DNA of 27,949 bases from CAYQPF01 sp964419225 (GTDB taxonomy: Bacteria > Cloacimonadota > Cloacimonadia > Cloacimonadales > CAYQPF01), in contig CAYQPF010000057.1 in the NCBI GenBank assembly GCA_964419225.1, positions 1 to 27,949 on the forward strand, in the 5' to 3' direction. This document shows positions 16,457 to 23,948 of the stretch, one piece after another; within the stretch, counting starts at the first letter, position 1, and each line of letters opens with the position of its first letter. The notes below the pieces were generated by a model. The model was not told where the DNA came from. It was given only the letters and a program-made list of their open reading frames with translations, and did not search any database. The position numbers were made by a program, and so were the translations under genes.

Positions 16457-17866
16457 ATGCAAACTGAGATTCGAAAATCGATTCTCATAGTTGAAGAAGA
16501 CATATGTCTGGCTAAAAGTACTGAAAAAACACTTAGAAGCTATGGCTATGAAGTACTTATTGCAGAAACAGGAGAAACTGCTGTTAAATCCTGTTGCACA
16601 AATCTTTCGCCAAACCTGATTCTGATGGGAATTGATTTCAGCATAGGTATTGATGGAATTGAAGCAACTCAGAAAATCCTTGAAATAAAACATGTTCCAA
16701 TATTATTCCACGTTGACAGTATAGAAAAAGAATATACAGATAGAGTTAAAGGTCTCCCTTATTATGGATTTGTTCTGAAAAATTCTCAAGATCATGTCCT
16801 TACTTCTGCCATTGAAATGGCCATTGAACTCTTTGAAGTGAGCCAAAATAAAGAAACAGAACTCCAAGAAAATGAAAGTCTTCTAAATAAAGCACAGGAA
16901 ATAGCACAATTAGGCTCCTGGTCTTATGATTTAATAACAAATAAATTAAAATGGACTGATGAACATTATCGTATTCTGGGCTTGAAACCTGGTGAATTTA
17001 ATGCTGATTATGACACCTTCCTTACCATGATTCATCCTGATGATCTGGAATTAGTTCGCTCTGAATTCGCCAAATCTCTTATTGACGGAAAAAATAGCTA
17101 TGTCATCGAATATCGTGTAATTCGGAAAGATAATGGTCAGATCAGGAGTGTCATCGGTAAATGTGAACATATCCGGGATTTATCCGGAAACGTCATCCGT
17201 TCTGTAGGGACTATGCAGGATATTACAGAACGAAAACTCACAGAAGCAAAAATCCAGGCTCTCTTAAGGGAGAAGGAACTAATTCTCAAAGAAGTGCATC
17301 ACCGTATTAAAAATAATATGAATACAATTAATGCCCTGCTTACTCTTCAAGCTGGCAGATTATCAGATCCGCCTGTTAAGGCTGTTCTGAAGGATGCAGC
17401 AAGCAGAGTGCAAAGTATGATGGTCTTATACGATAAATTGTACCAATCAGCCGGTTTTAAAACAATGTCTATCCAAGACTACCTGCCGGCCTTAGTTGAT
17501 CAGATTATTAAGAATTTCCCCAACAGCGATATTGTTAAAATTGAAAAAGATATTGAAGACTGTGTTTTATCAGCAGAAAAACTGTCTCCCTTGGGAATTA
17601 TCATTAATGAGCTACTTACTAATATCATGAAATATGCTTTCATAGACAAAGAAGAAGGTTTGATTCGAGTCTCCAGTAGTGTAAAAGGTGATCGTGTGTC
17701 GCTCGTAATCCAGGATAATGGTAATGGTATTCCGGACTCAATTGACTTTGAGAATACTCCGGGGTTTGGTCTTATGCTTGTCGGACTTCTTACCAAGCAA
17801 ATTGATGGCACAATCCGCAAAGAATTTGAAAAAGGTACCAAAATCACTGTAGAATTTGATAAGTAA
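16457..17866 (+). CDS. Hybrid sensor histidine kinase: degenerate REC, PAS, HisKA_2, HATPase
   Basis: This 469-residue soluble kinase has four parts: a receiver-like domain (1-125), a PAS domain with PAC tail (about 145-260), a HisKA_2 dimerisation domain with EVHHRIKNN (phospho-acceptor most likely His282), and a HATPase domain with N-box Asn389, DNGNG (420-424) and GFGLMLV. The receiver aligns without gaps to that of the activator encoded next. However, the phospho-acceptor position is Gly58 (LILMGID against LILMDID), the switch Ser86 is Val, and the acidic pair is Glu13-Glu14; only Lys108 is kept. The domain is therefore unlikely to be phosphorylated. No membrane segment is present, so sensing is cytosolic, perhaps through PAS. 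The ATG at 16457 is chosen over a TTG at 16451 because AAGGGG is seven bases upstream. The likely partner is the activator downstream. Confidence 0.9.
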   Translation: MQTEIRKSILIVEEDICLAKSTEKTLRSYGYEVLIAETGETAVKSCCTNLSPNLILMGIDFSIGIDGIEATQKILEIKHVPILFHVDSIEKEYTDRVKGLPYYGFVLKNSQDHVLTSAIEMAIELFEVSQNKETELQENESLLNKAQEIAQLGSWSYDLITNKLKWTDEHYRILGLKPGEFNADYDTFLTMIHPDDLELVRSEFAKSLIDGKNSYVIEYRVIRKDNGQIRSVIGKCEHIRDLSGNVIRSVGTMQDITERKLTEAKIQALLREKELILKEVHHRIKNNMNTINALLTLQAGRLSDPPVKAVLKDAASRVQSMMVLYDKLYQSAGFKTMSIQDYLPALVDQIIKNFPNSDIVKIEKDIEDCVLSAEKLSPLGIIINELLTNIMKYAFIDKEEGLIRVSSSVKGDRVSLVIQDNGNGIPDSIDFENTPGFGLMLVGLLTKQIDGTIRKEFEKGTKITVEFDK

Positions 17867-17950
17867 TTTTTTTAGTTAACCTCCCAATAAAAATCCTCCA
17901 ATTAATCAAAAGCTAATTTTTGTTTTTCAAAGACATCCGTAATTATTCTC

Positions 17951-17978
17951 TTGACTCTTAACTTACAATAATTATTTA
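17951..17978 (+). promoter_or_regulatory. Possible promoter between kinase and activator genes
   Basis: TTGACT (17951-17956) is followed after 16 bases by TATTTA (17973-17978). Transcription from here would pass through the 166-nt inverted repeat before reaching the GTG at 18200. The -10 is only moderate. Confidence 0.35.
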
Positions 17979-17983
17979 TATAA

Positions 17984-18149
17984 TCCCGGATTGTGCAGTA
18001 GAGGTTTGCAAGCTGGGTCGAAGATCATGAAAATTGAGAGTTTGCAATCGAACGAGGTTATATAATAAATATATGGTGAGTGAGGTTGTAAGTCTCTCAA
18101 ATTCATTAGCTTCAGCCAGGTTGTAAAGATTCTAGTGCACAGTTCGGGA
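17984..18149. repeat. 166-nt modular inverted-repeat element
   Basis: The outer ends TCCCGGATTGTGCAGTAGA (17984-18002) and its partner at 18149-18131 (reverse complement TCCCGAACTGTGCACTAGA) are imperfect terminal inverted repeats. Complementarity continues inward through TTGCAAGCTGG/TTACAACCTGG and GAGAGTTTGCAA/GAGAGACTTACAA, leaving an AT-rich centre near 18057-18076. Each arm of about 73 nt holds two copies of a module of the form GAG-TTTGCAA. No coding potential is seen. It ends 50 bases before the activator start, so it would lie in the leader of any transcript from upstream. A solo end is at 9910-9940. Confidence 0.75.
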
Positions 18150-18199
18150 TAGTTATGTATTTTCCATATTTCAATGTTTGAAGAAAAAAGAGGTAACTT

Positions 18200-20416
18200 G
18201 TGCTGATAAAAAATCAGAAGACCATTCTCATTGTAGATGATCAATTGACAATTGCCATGCTATGGGCAAAAAATCTTCGCATTTTAGGTTATGAGGTGAT
18301 AACAGTTAACTCTGGTAAAAAAGCTTATGAACTTATCATTAATGAACAAGTAATTGATCTAATTCTGATGGATATTGATCTCGGTAAAGGTATTGACGGG
18401 ATTGAAACTGCTAAGCTGATTCTGAATTATAGAGATGTTCCAATAATATATTTATCAAATCATGATGATCCTGAAATACTCCAAAGAACAGAGCAAACAG
18501 CAACATATGGTTATGTGCTAAAGAGTTCCAGTTTGTCTGTACTTAAAGCTTCTATCAATATGGCATTAAATCTGTATGAAGATAAAATGAAAGCTCAGAC
18601 AGAAAAAGAAGAAATAGAAATTAAGTTCGAATCACTTCCGGATTTGCTTTTTGAAGTAGGTCTTAACGGATTCATCCATTATTGTCAAACATCACATCCT
18701 GAACAGCTTTATAGACCACCAGCAGAAATATTGGGCAAGTTAATATCTGAAATTCTTCCTGAAAATGCTGCCAAGATTGGTATGGAAGCAATTAAAGAGG
18801 CTCATTCCAAGGGCTTTTCCTTAGGTAAACAATACTGCTTAACTATGCCCGATGGGATTCACTGGTATGAGCTTTCCATATCACGGATGATCCACTATAC
18901 TGAAAATATACGGTTTATCGCTCTAAGCCGTGATATAACTTTACGGAAAAAAATGGAAAACAATGACATAAAAACCTTAACTTCAATTAATACAAGGTTT
19001 CTTAAAAACAAGTCACAGAGAATACTTTTTTCAAATTGTCAAAATCTCGATAATGTGGCTCTAAGCAAGAGTGAAAAAGGCTTTAGAAAACTTTTTCAAT
19101 TACCATCTATAGGAGTTGCTATTGTCTCTGTCGAAGGCAAATGGCTGGAAGTTAATGATTATTTATGCATGCTTCTGGGCTATACGAGGGAAGAATTACT
19201 GAATTTGTCATGGATGGATCTGACTCCGGTTGAATTAGTCGTTACGGAAGTTGCAGGATACAAAGAAGCTCTTATTAATAATCAAATTGATAATTTCAGT
19301 CTTGAAAAAAGCTACATCCGCAAAAATGGTATTTCAATAAATGTAATAATTTCAATAATGGCGGAAAAAAGACTTGATGGTTCCATCGATCATTTCTTTG
19401 TTCTTGTTCAGAATATTCCCGACAAAAAACACAAAACAGATAAGACAACTACAGGCAGAAGATATTTAGGAGAGATGATAAGCAGTTGCTCTCAAGTTCA
19501 TAAAATATTTGATTCTTTGCCAGTAATCGCCGCTTATCCCAGCACAATATTAATATTTGGGGAAACAGGAACAGGAAAAGAAGTTCATGCCAGAGCAATA
19601 CATCAACTAAGCCACTATCGCAAGGGTCCCTTTATTGCTGTAAATTGTGGTTCATTACCTGATACTCTGATAGAATCAGAACTCTTTGGCTATAAAACAG
19701 GTGCTTTTACAGGGGCAAATCGTGATAAACCAGGAAAATTCCATTTAGCGAAAGGAGGTACTCTTTTCCTGGACGAGATCGGTGAGTTAAGTCTTGCCAT
19801 GCAAACCAGACTGTTGAGAGTTTTGCAGGAAAAAACTTTTGAACCGTTGGGAGCATCTTATACTGAAACAACAGATGCCCGTATCATTGTAGCAACAAAT
19901 AGAGATCTCTATGACTTGATGAAGCAGGGTAAATTCCGGCAGGATCTTTATTATAGAATTAATGTTATTTCCCTTAAACTTCCTCCCCTAAGAGAACGCA
20001 AACCTGATATTCCTGATCTGATCAATATCTTCATTGAAAAAAAGAATAAGCTTCTAAATAAAAATATCAGAAAAATCAAATCTGATGCATTGTCTGTTTT
20101 ATTATCACATGATTGGCCCGGAAACATCAGAGAACTGGAAAATGTAATTGAAAGATCTATGATCATGTGCGATAATTTCGAGATTGGAATGGACAATTTA
20201 CCAGATGAAATTCTCGCTTGTAAATATCCCCAAAATGAGTCAAACCTTATCCAGCAAGCCCGTAAACAAACAGAAGCATCAATTCTATTAGAAATCCTTG
20301 AACATAATCAGTATAATTATCAAGCTACTGCCAAAGAGTTGGGAATTAATAGAAGTACTGTATTCCGAAAAGTTAAACAGCTCAAAATAAAATTACCACC
20401 TAAAAAAGTTAATTAG
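18200..20416 (+). CDS. Sigma-54-dependent response regulator: REC-PAS-PAS-AAA+-Fis HTH
   Basis: A 738-residue bacterial enhancer-binding protein that would activate transcription by sigma-54 RNA polymerase. The N-terminal receiver (1-125) is intact: Asp13, Asp14, phospho-acceptor Asp58, Ser86 and Lys108. Two PAS-like domains follow (about 140-255 and 295-410). The AAA+ domain (about 425-660) has Walker A GETGTGKE (454-461), the sigma-54-contacting GAFTGA loop (501-506), Walker B LFLDE (522-526) and WPGNIRELENVIER. A Fis-type helix-turn-helix (706-730) ends the protein. Two PAS domains between REC and AAA+ are unusual; they could add ligand or redox sensing. The start is GTG at 18200, with AGAGGT about five bases upstream. 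The kinase before it is the natural phosphodonor and the sigma-54 promoter at 20556 the natural target. Confidence 0.95.
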   Translation: MLIKNQKTILIVDDQLTIAMLWAKNLRILGYEVITVNSGKKAYELIINEQVIDLILMDIDLGKGIDGIETAKLILNYRDVPIIYLSNHDDPEILQRTEQTATYGYVLKSSSLSVLKASINMALNLYEDKMKAQTEKEEIEIKFESLPDLLFEVGLNGFIHYCQTSHPEQLYRPPAEILGKLISEILPENAAKIGMEAIKEAHSKGFSLGKQYCLTMPDGIHWYELSISRMIHYTENIRFIALSRDITLRKKMENNDIKTLTSINTRFLKNKSQRILFSNCQNLDNVALSKSEKGFRKLFQLPSIGVAIVSVEGKWLEVNDYLCMLLGYTREELLNLSWMDLTPVELVVTEVAGYKEALINNQIDNFSLEKSYIRKNGISINVIISIMAEKRLDGSIDHFFVLVQNIPDKKHKTDKTTTGRRYLGEMISSCSQVHKIFDSLPVIAAYPSTILIFGETGTGKEVHARAIHQLSHYRKGPFIAVNCGSLPDTLIESELFGYKTGAFTGANRDKPGKFHLAKGGTLFLDEIGELSLAMQTRLLRVLQEKTFEPLGASYTETTDARIIVATNRDLYDLMKQGKFRQDLYYRINVISLKLPPLRERKPDIPDLINIFIEKKNKLLNKNIRKIKSDALSVLLSHDWPGNIRELENVIERSMIMCDNFEIGMDNLPDEILACKYPQNESNLIQQARKQTEASILLEILEHNQYNYQATAKELGINRSTVFRKVKQLKIKLPPKKVN

Positions 20417-20452
20417 TATAGTCGCATTCTTGCATTATTATCCTTCAATACT

Positions 20453-20466
20453 GTGCAATCCTGCAC
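20453..20466. promoter_or_regulatory. Candidate enhancer dyad for the sigma-54 activator
   Basis: GTGCA-ATCC-TGCAC is a perfect 5-bp dyad whose centre lies about 122 bases upstream of the expected transcription start of the chemosensory operon, a normal distance for an enhancer-binding site. It could instead be a relic of the repeat family with GTGCA ends. Confidence 0.35.
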
Positions 20467-20555
20467 CTATATTTGATAAGCTCCCTACTCAATTTCCAGT
20501 CATAACTTTCTTATTCAGTTGATTTTACATTCAATTGTCCTAAATAATTTCTCTC

Positions 20556-20571
20556 TGGCATTCACATTGCA
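20556..20571 (+). promoter_or_regulatory. Sigma-54 (-24/-12) promoter of the chemosensory operon
   Basis: TGGCATTCACATTGCA matches the TGGCAC-N5-TTGCA consensus, with the invariant GG and GC exactly 10 bases apart. Transcription would start near 20582, placing the ATG at 20584 at the very 5' end. The real start of the first gene is therefore the ATG at 20626 with its own ribosome site. The gap 20417-20555 holds no gene. Confidence 0.75.
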
Positions 20572-20625
20572 CTCTTACTTCGTATGAAAATTGAAACTTT
20601 CTATACTAATATGAGGAGAAAGGTG

Positions 20626-21123
20626 ATGAAAATATTGTTTTTAGATGATGAAATGCCAATCCTGGAAACCTTAAAATTTGCTTTTAGCCCTTGCTCGTAT
20701 GACTGCATATATACTCAATATCCCTTGGAAGCTTTGGAACTACTTCAAAATGAACACTTTGATCTTTTAGTTTCTGACTTTAATATGCCAAGAATGAATG
20801 GAATTGAAGTATTGAAGAGAATAAAACGTGATGATATGAAAACCGAAGTTATCATTATTACCGGCTATGCGGATGTAAGTAATGCTATTGATGCTGTTAA
20901 TTTTGGTGCTTATGCTTTTTTTCGTAAACCTTTAAACATCAAAGAATTGCTGACTACCATCCAAGGCCTTGAAAGCAGATTGAACTGTAAAAAGGAGAAT
21001 GAATTAGACATAGTTCGCTTCAGAATGGAATACAGAAAACTTAAACAAACCTATTTAACTTTTATGAGCAATCTTCTTATTAAACAGGAAGGAGACAAAA
21101 ATGACCAATATAATTGTCAATGA
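20626..21123 (+). CDS. Single-domain response regulator (CheY-like with C-terminal helix)
   Basis: The 165-residue product is a receiver domain with all key residues: Asp7-Asp8, phospho-acceptor Asp51 (LLVSDFNMPRMNG), Thr79 and Lys101 (FFRKP). A charged helical tail (about 115-165) could form a coiled coil. There is no output domain, so it may be the diffusible CheY-type output or a phosphate sink for the CheA encoded next. The ATG at 20626 has GAGGAGAAAGG upstream and gives the normal receiver N-terminus; an in-frame ATG at 20584 would coincide with the predicted transcription start. It overlaps cheA by 23 bases, implying translational coupling. Confidence 0.9.
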   Translation: MKILFLDDEMPILETLKFAFSPCSYDCIYTQYPLEALELLQNEHFDLLVSDFNMPRMNGIEVLKRIKRDDMKTEVIIITGYADVSNAIDAVNFGAYAFFRKPLNIKELLTTIQGLESRLNCKKENELDIVRFRMEYRKLKQTYLTFMSNLLIKQEGDKNDQYNCQ

Positions 21124-23392
21124 AGATCAGGAAATTTTTAGCAGTTTTGTCGCTGAAACAACTGAAATGCTCGATAATGTTGAACCCAAAATAGTAGAAA
21201 TGCAAGGAAAGGCATTGACTGAAGCTGAGTATGACCCAGAAATAGTAAATTCAATATTTCGATTATTCCACACCTTAAAAGGCTCTGCCGGGTTCTTGGA
21301 ATTAGGAAATCTGGAAGCAGTTACCCATGAAGCAGAAAACTTGCTGGATCTTTATCGCAAAGGAAAAGCAGATATTACTAATGAACATATGGATCTTATT
21401 TTCAAAACCTGTGATTTCATCCGTAAGACTCTGGTTCATATTGAAGAATATGCTAATGACAAAGGTTTTGAATTAGAAGTCAAAGACATTATCCAGGATT
21501 ATTCTGAATTGAGTTTACCTCCCAAAAAACCCGAGGAAAGTACCAGTAAATTTGTTTCCAAATATTCTGCTAAAATAGCAAATATCTTTATGGTTGAAGC
21601 AGAAAGTTTAGTTAATGCTCTTAATTACGAATTAACAAAACTGGAGATAGATACCAATGACCAAAACACAATTGAGACAATATCTTCATATCTCAAATTG
21701 CTCAAGAACCGTTCCAAAGAGTTGGAGTATCATGATCTGGTTTTAGTTTTGAGTAAGGTGGAAGATTACTTTTCCAATTGCAAAAGCGGACAAATTATAA
21801 ATTACAAAGAAAATGTGACATTTATCATCAAAATCATTGAATTGGTTGAGGAAGGTCTCCAAAAAATAAAACTGCAAAATCCCGATTATATGATTAGTAG
21901 TATGGGATTAATGGCGTTCATAGATGAAATGATCCTGGAATCAAAAAATAAAAAAGGTTCCAAATCTCCTCAAGTTGATGAAATTACAATACCAGACGAA
22001 CCTGATGAACTCTCATATACTCTGAAGGAAGATTTTATAAGTGAGATTACTGCACCCGTAGCTGAAATTTCTGATATGTCTATCCCAAAAGATGATATTG
22101 TGACTAATCTTTTGGCAGAAGCAAACATAATTGAAGGGATGAATCTACAAAAAACAATTACAGACATTAAAGCAATAAAAGAAATCAAAAAAACTCCTGA
22201 TAATTTCATTTCCCTTAGTAAAAATTCGATCAAAGTTGATCTGGATAAAGTTGATAAACTGGTAAACTGGGTCGGAGAACTTGCCATTGCTGAATCAATG
22301 GTCGTACAGAATCAGCAGATTAAAGATTTGGATGATTCAACTCTGGATAATTCCATCTATAATTTACACCGGATTATTTCCGAAATTCAGTATGTTGCGA
22401 TGTCGTTGAGAATGGTACCTGTTGAAAACACTTTCAAGAAAATGATCAGGCTTGTAAATGAACTTTCCCGCAAAGCTGGCAAAACTATACATTTAAACAT
22501 TGAAGGTGAAGACACAGAACTAGATAAGTCCGTTGTGGAAGCCCTCAATGATCCCTTGATTCATCTTTTGAGAAATGCGATAGATCATGGAATTGAAGAT
22601 GCCAATGCAAGAAAGGAAGCAAAAAAATCTGAAATAGGCATTATAAACTTAAAAGCAATTCAAGAAGGTGGAGAAATTCATATTGTGATTCAGGATGATG
22701 GAAGAGGACTCAATAAAGATAAAATCCTGAAAAAAGCACTGGAAAATGGCCTCATCAAAGAAACAGATACTTTGAAAGATAACGAGATTTACAATATAAT
22801 CTTTGAAGCCGGATTTTCCACTGCAGATAAGATAACGGAGGTTTCTGGGCGTGGAGTAGGTATGGATGTTGTCCGCAGAAATATTGAAAAAATTAAGGGC
22901 AATATTGACATAAATACTACATTAGGTGTCGGAACAACTATCACCCTGAGAATTCCACTTACTATGGCTATTATGGAAGGTATGCTCGTTCAAATCGGCT
23001 CTAACTATTATACATTGCCTTTGCTGATAGTCAAAGAATTATTCCAACCTTTGCCGGAAATGATCACTCAAACTCCTGATGGCATGGAAATGGCCAAAGT
23101 CAGAGACCTCCTTATCCCCGTTATCAGACTACATAAAATGTATGGCATTACACCTCTTAATCATCAACTCGAAGCAGGAATTCTCATCACTGTAGAAAGC
23201 AGATCGGGTCAATTCTGTTTGCATGTCGATAATATCATAGGACAACAGCAGGCAGTAATAAAGGCACTACCTGATTATTTGGATAATATTCAGGGGGTTT
23301 CTGGTTGTACTATTCTCGGTAATGGTGAAATCTCACCTATCGTGGATTTAAATGGAATATTAAATAAACTGAAAAATTTGGACATTATTTAA
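21101..23392 (+). CDS. cheA: Chemotaxis-type histidine kinase CheA
   Basis: CheA autophosphorylates on an HPt histidine in response to receptor arrays and passes phosphate to receivers. In this 763-residue protein the HPt domain has His57 (LFHTLKGSAGF). A linker leads to a second HPt-like bundle (about 155-260) where Lys199 replaces the His. Then come the dimerisation helices (about 375-440), the HATPase core with HLLRNAIDHG (488-497), DDGRG (532-536) and GRGVGMDV (583-590), and a CheW-like P5 domain (about 620-763). A separate P2 receiver-docking domain is not evident. GGAAGGAG lies at good distance before the ATG. CheW and the receptor follow in the same operon. Confidence 0.96.
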   Translation: MTNIIVNEDQEIFSSFVAETTEMLDNVEPKIVEMQGKALTEAEYDPEIVNSIFRLFHTLKGSAGFLELGNLEAVTHEAENLLDLYRKGKADITNEHMDLIFKTCDFIRKTLVHIEEYANDKGFELEVKDIIQDYSELSLPPKKPEESTSKFVSKYSAKIANIFMVEAESLVNALNYELTKLEIDTNDQNTIETISSYLKLLKNRSKELEYHDLVLVLSKVEDYFSNCKSGQIINYKENVTFIIKIIELVEEGLQKIKLQNPDYMISSMGLMAFIDEMILESKNKKGSKSPQVDEITIPDEPDELSYTLKEDFISEITAPVAEISDMSIPKDDIVTNLLAEANIIEGMNLQKTITDIKAIKEIKKTPDNFISLSKNSIKVDLDKVDKLVNWVGELAIAESMVVQNQQIKDLDDSTLDNSIYNLHRIISEIQYVAMSLRMVPVENTFKKMIRLVNELSRKAGKTIHLNIEGEDTELDKSVVEALNDPLIHLLRNAIDHGIEDANARKEAKKSEIGIINLKAIQEGGEIHIVIQDDGRGLNKDKILKKALENGLIKETDTLKDNEIYNIIFEAGFSTADKITEVSGRGVGMDVVRRNIEKIKGNIDINTTLGVGTTITLRIPLTMAIMEGMLVQIGSNYYTLPLLIVKELFQPLPEMITQTPDGMEMAKVRDLLIPVIRLHKMYGITPLNHQLEAGILITVESRSGQFCLHVDNIIGQQQAVIKALPDYLDNIQGVSGCTILGNGEISPIVDLNGILNKLKNLDII

Positions 23393-23417
23393 TCTAATGA
23401 CATTAAAAGGAGAATCT

Positions 23418-23930
23418 ATGGGACAAATGGAAAATCTGGAAAATGAGTATCTCGAAGAAGATACTCAGGAAGGAAAATTCTTAACCTTTCACATAGGAAG
23501 AGAGATGTATGCAATAGAAATCAGATTTGTAACTGAGATCATCAACTTCCTTAATGTTACTAAAATACCTGATATGCCTGATTATGTTAAGGGTGTGATC
23601 AATCTCAGAGGCAAAGTTATTCCTGTTATCGATGTAAGATTACGCTTCGGGATGGAGGAAATGGCATACAGCGATAGGACTTGCATTATTGTTGTAAATT
23701 TCAACTCCATGTCTGTAGGATTGATTGTTGATGCAGTTTCAGAAGTTTTGGATATACCGAATGAGAACATTCAGGAACCACCACAAATGTCTAAAAGCAA
23801 AGAAAGTAACTATATAATGGGTTTTGGTAAAATAGATAATCAGGTCAAAATAATTCTCGATATTGATAAACTACTCTTTGAAAAAGACTTGGATGCTCTT
23901 AAAGAAGATTTCGAAATTAATACAAATTAA
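23418..23930 (+). CDS. cheW: Chemotaxis adaptor CheW
   Basis: CheW couples receptors to CheA in the cytoplasmic array. The 170-residue product is a single CheW domain with typical motifs: FLTFHIGREMYAIEI, VTKIPDMPDYVKGVINLRG, VIPVIDVRLRFG and GLIVDAVSEVLDI. A short acidic N-terminal extension (about 20 residues) precedes the domain. The ATG at 23418 is chosen because AAGGAG lies five bases upstream; an ATG at 23397 is in frame but overlaps that ribosome site's upstream region and has none of its own. It follows cheA by 25 bases and precedes the receptor gene by 18. Confidence 0.96.
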   Translation: MGQMENLENEYLEEDTQEGKFLTFHIGREMYAIEIRFVTEIINFLNVTKIPDMPDYVKGVINLRGKVIPVIDVRLRFGMEEMAYSDRTCIIVVNFNSMSVGLIVDAVSEVLDIPNENIQEPPQMSKSKESNYIMGFGKIDNQVKIILDIDKLLFEKDLDALKEDFEINTN

Positions 23931-23948
23931 ATAAAAAAGGAGATAATC

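Noticed and set aside
20584..20625. Upstream in-frame ATG for the first chemosensory gene
   Set aside because: It would be only two bases from the predicted sigma-54 transcription start; the ATG at 20626 has a strong ribosome site and matches the receiver start.
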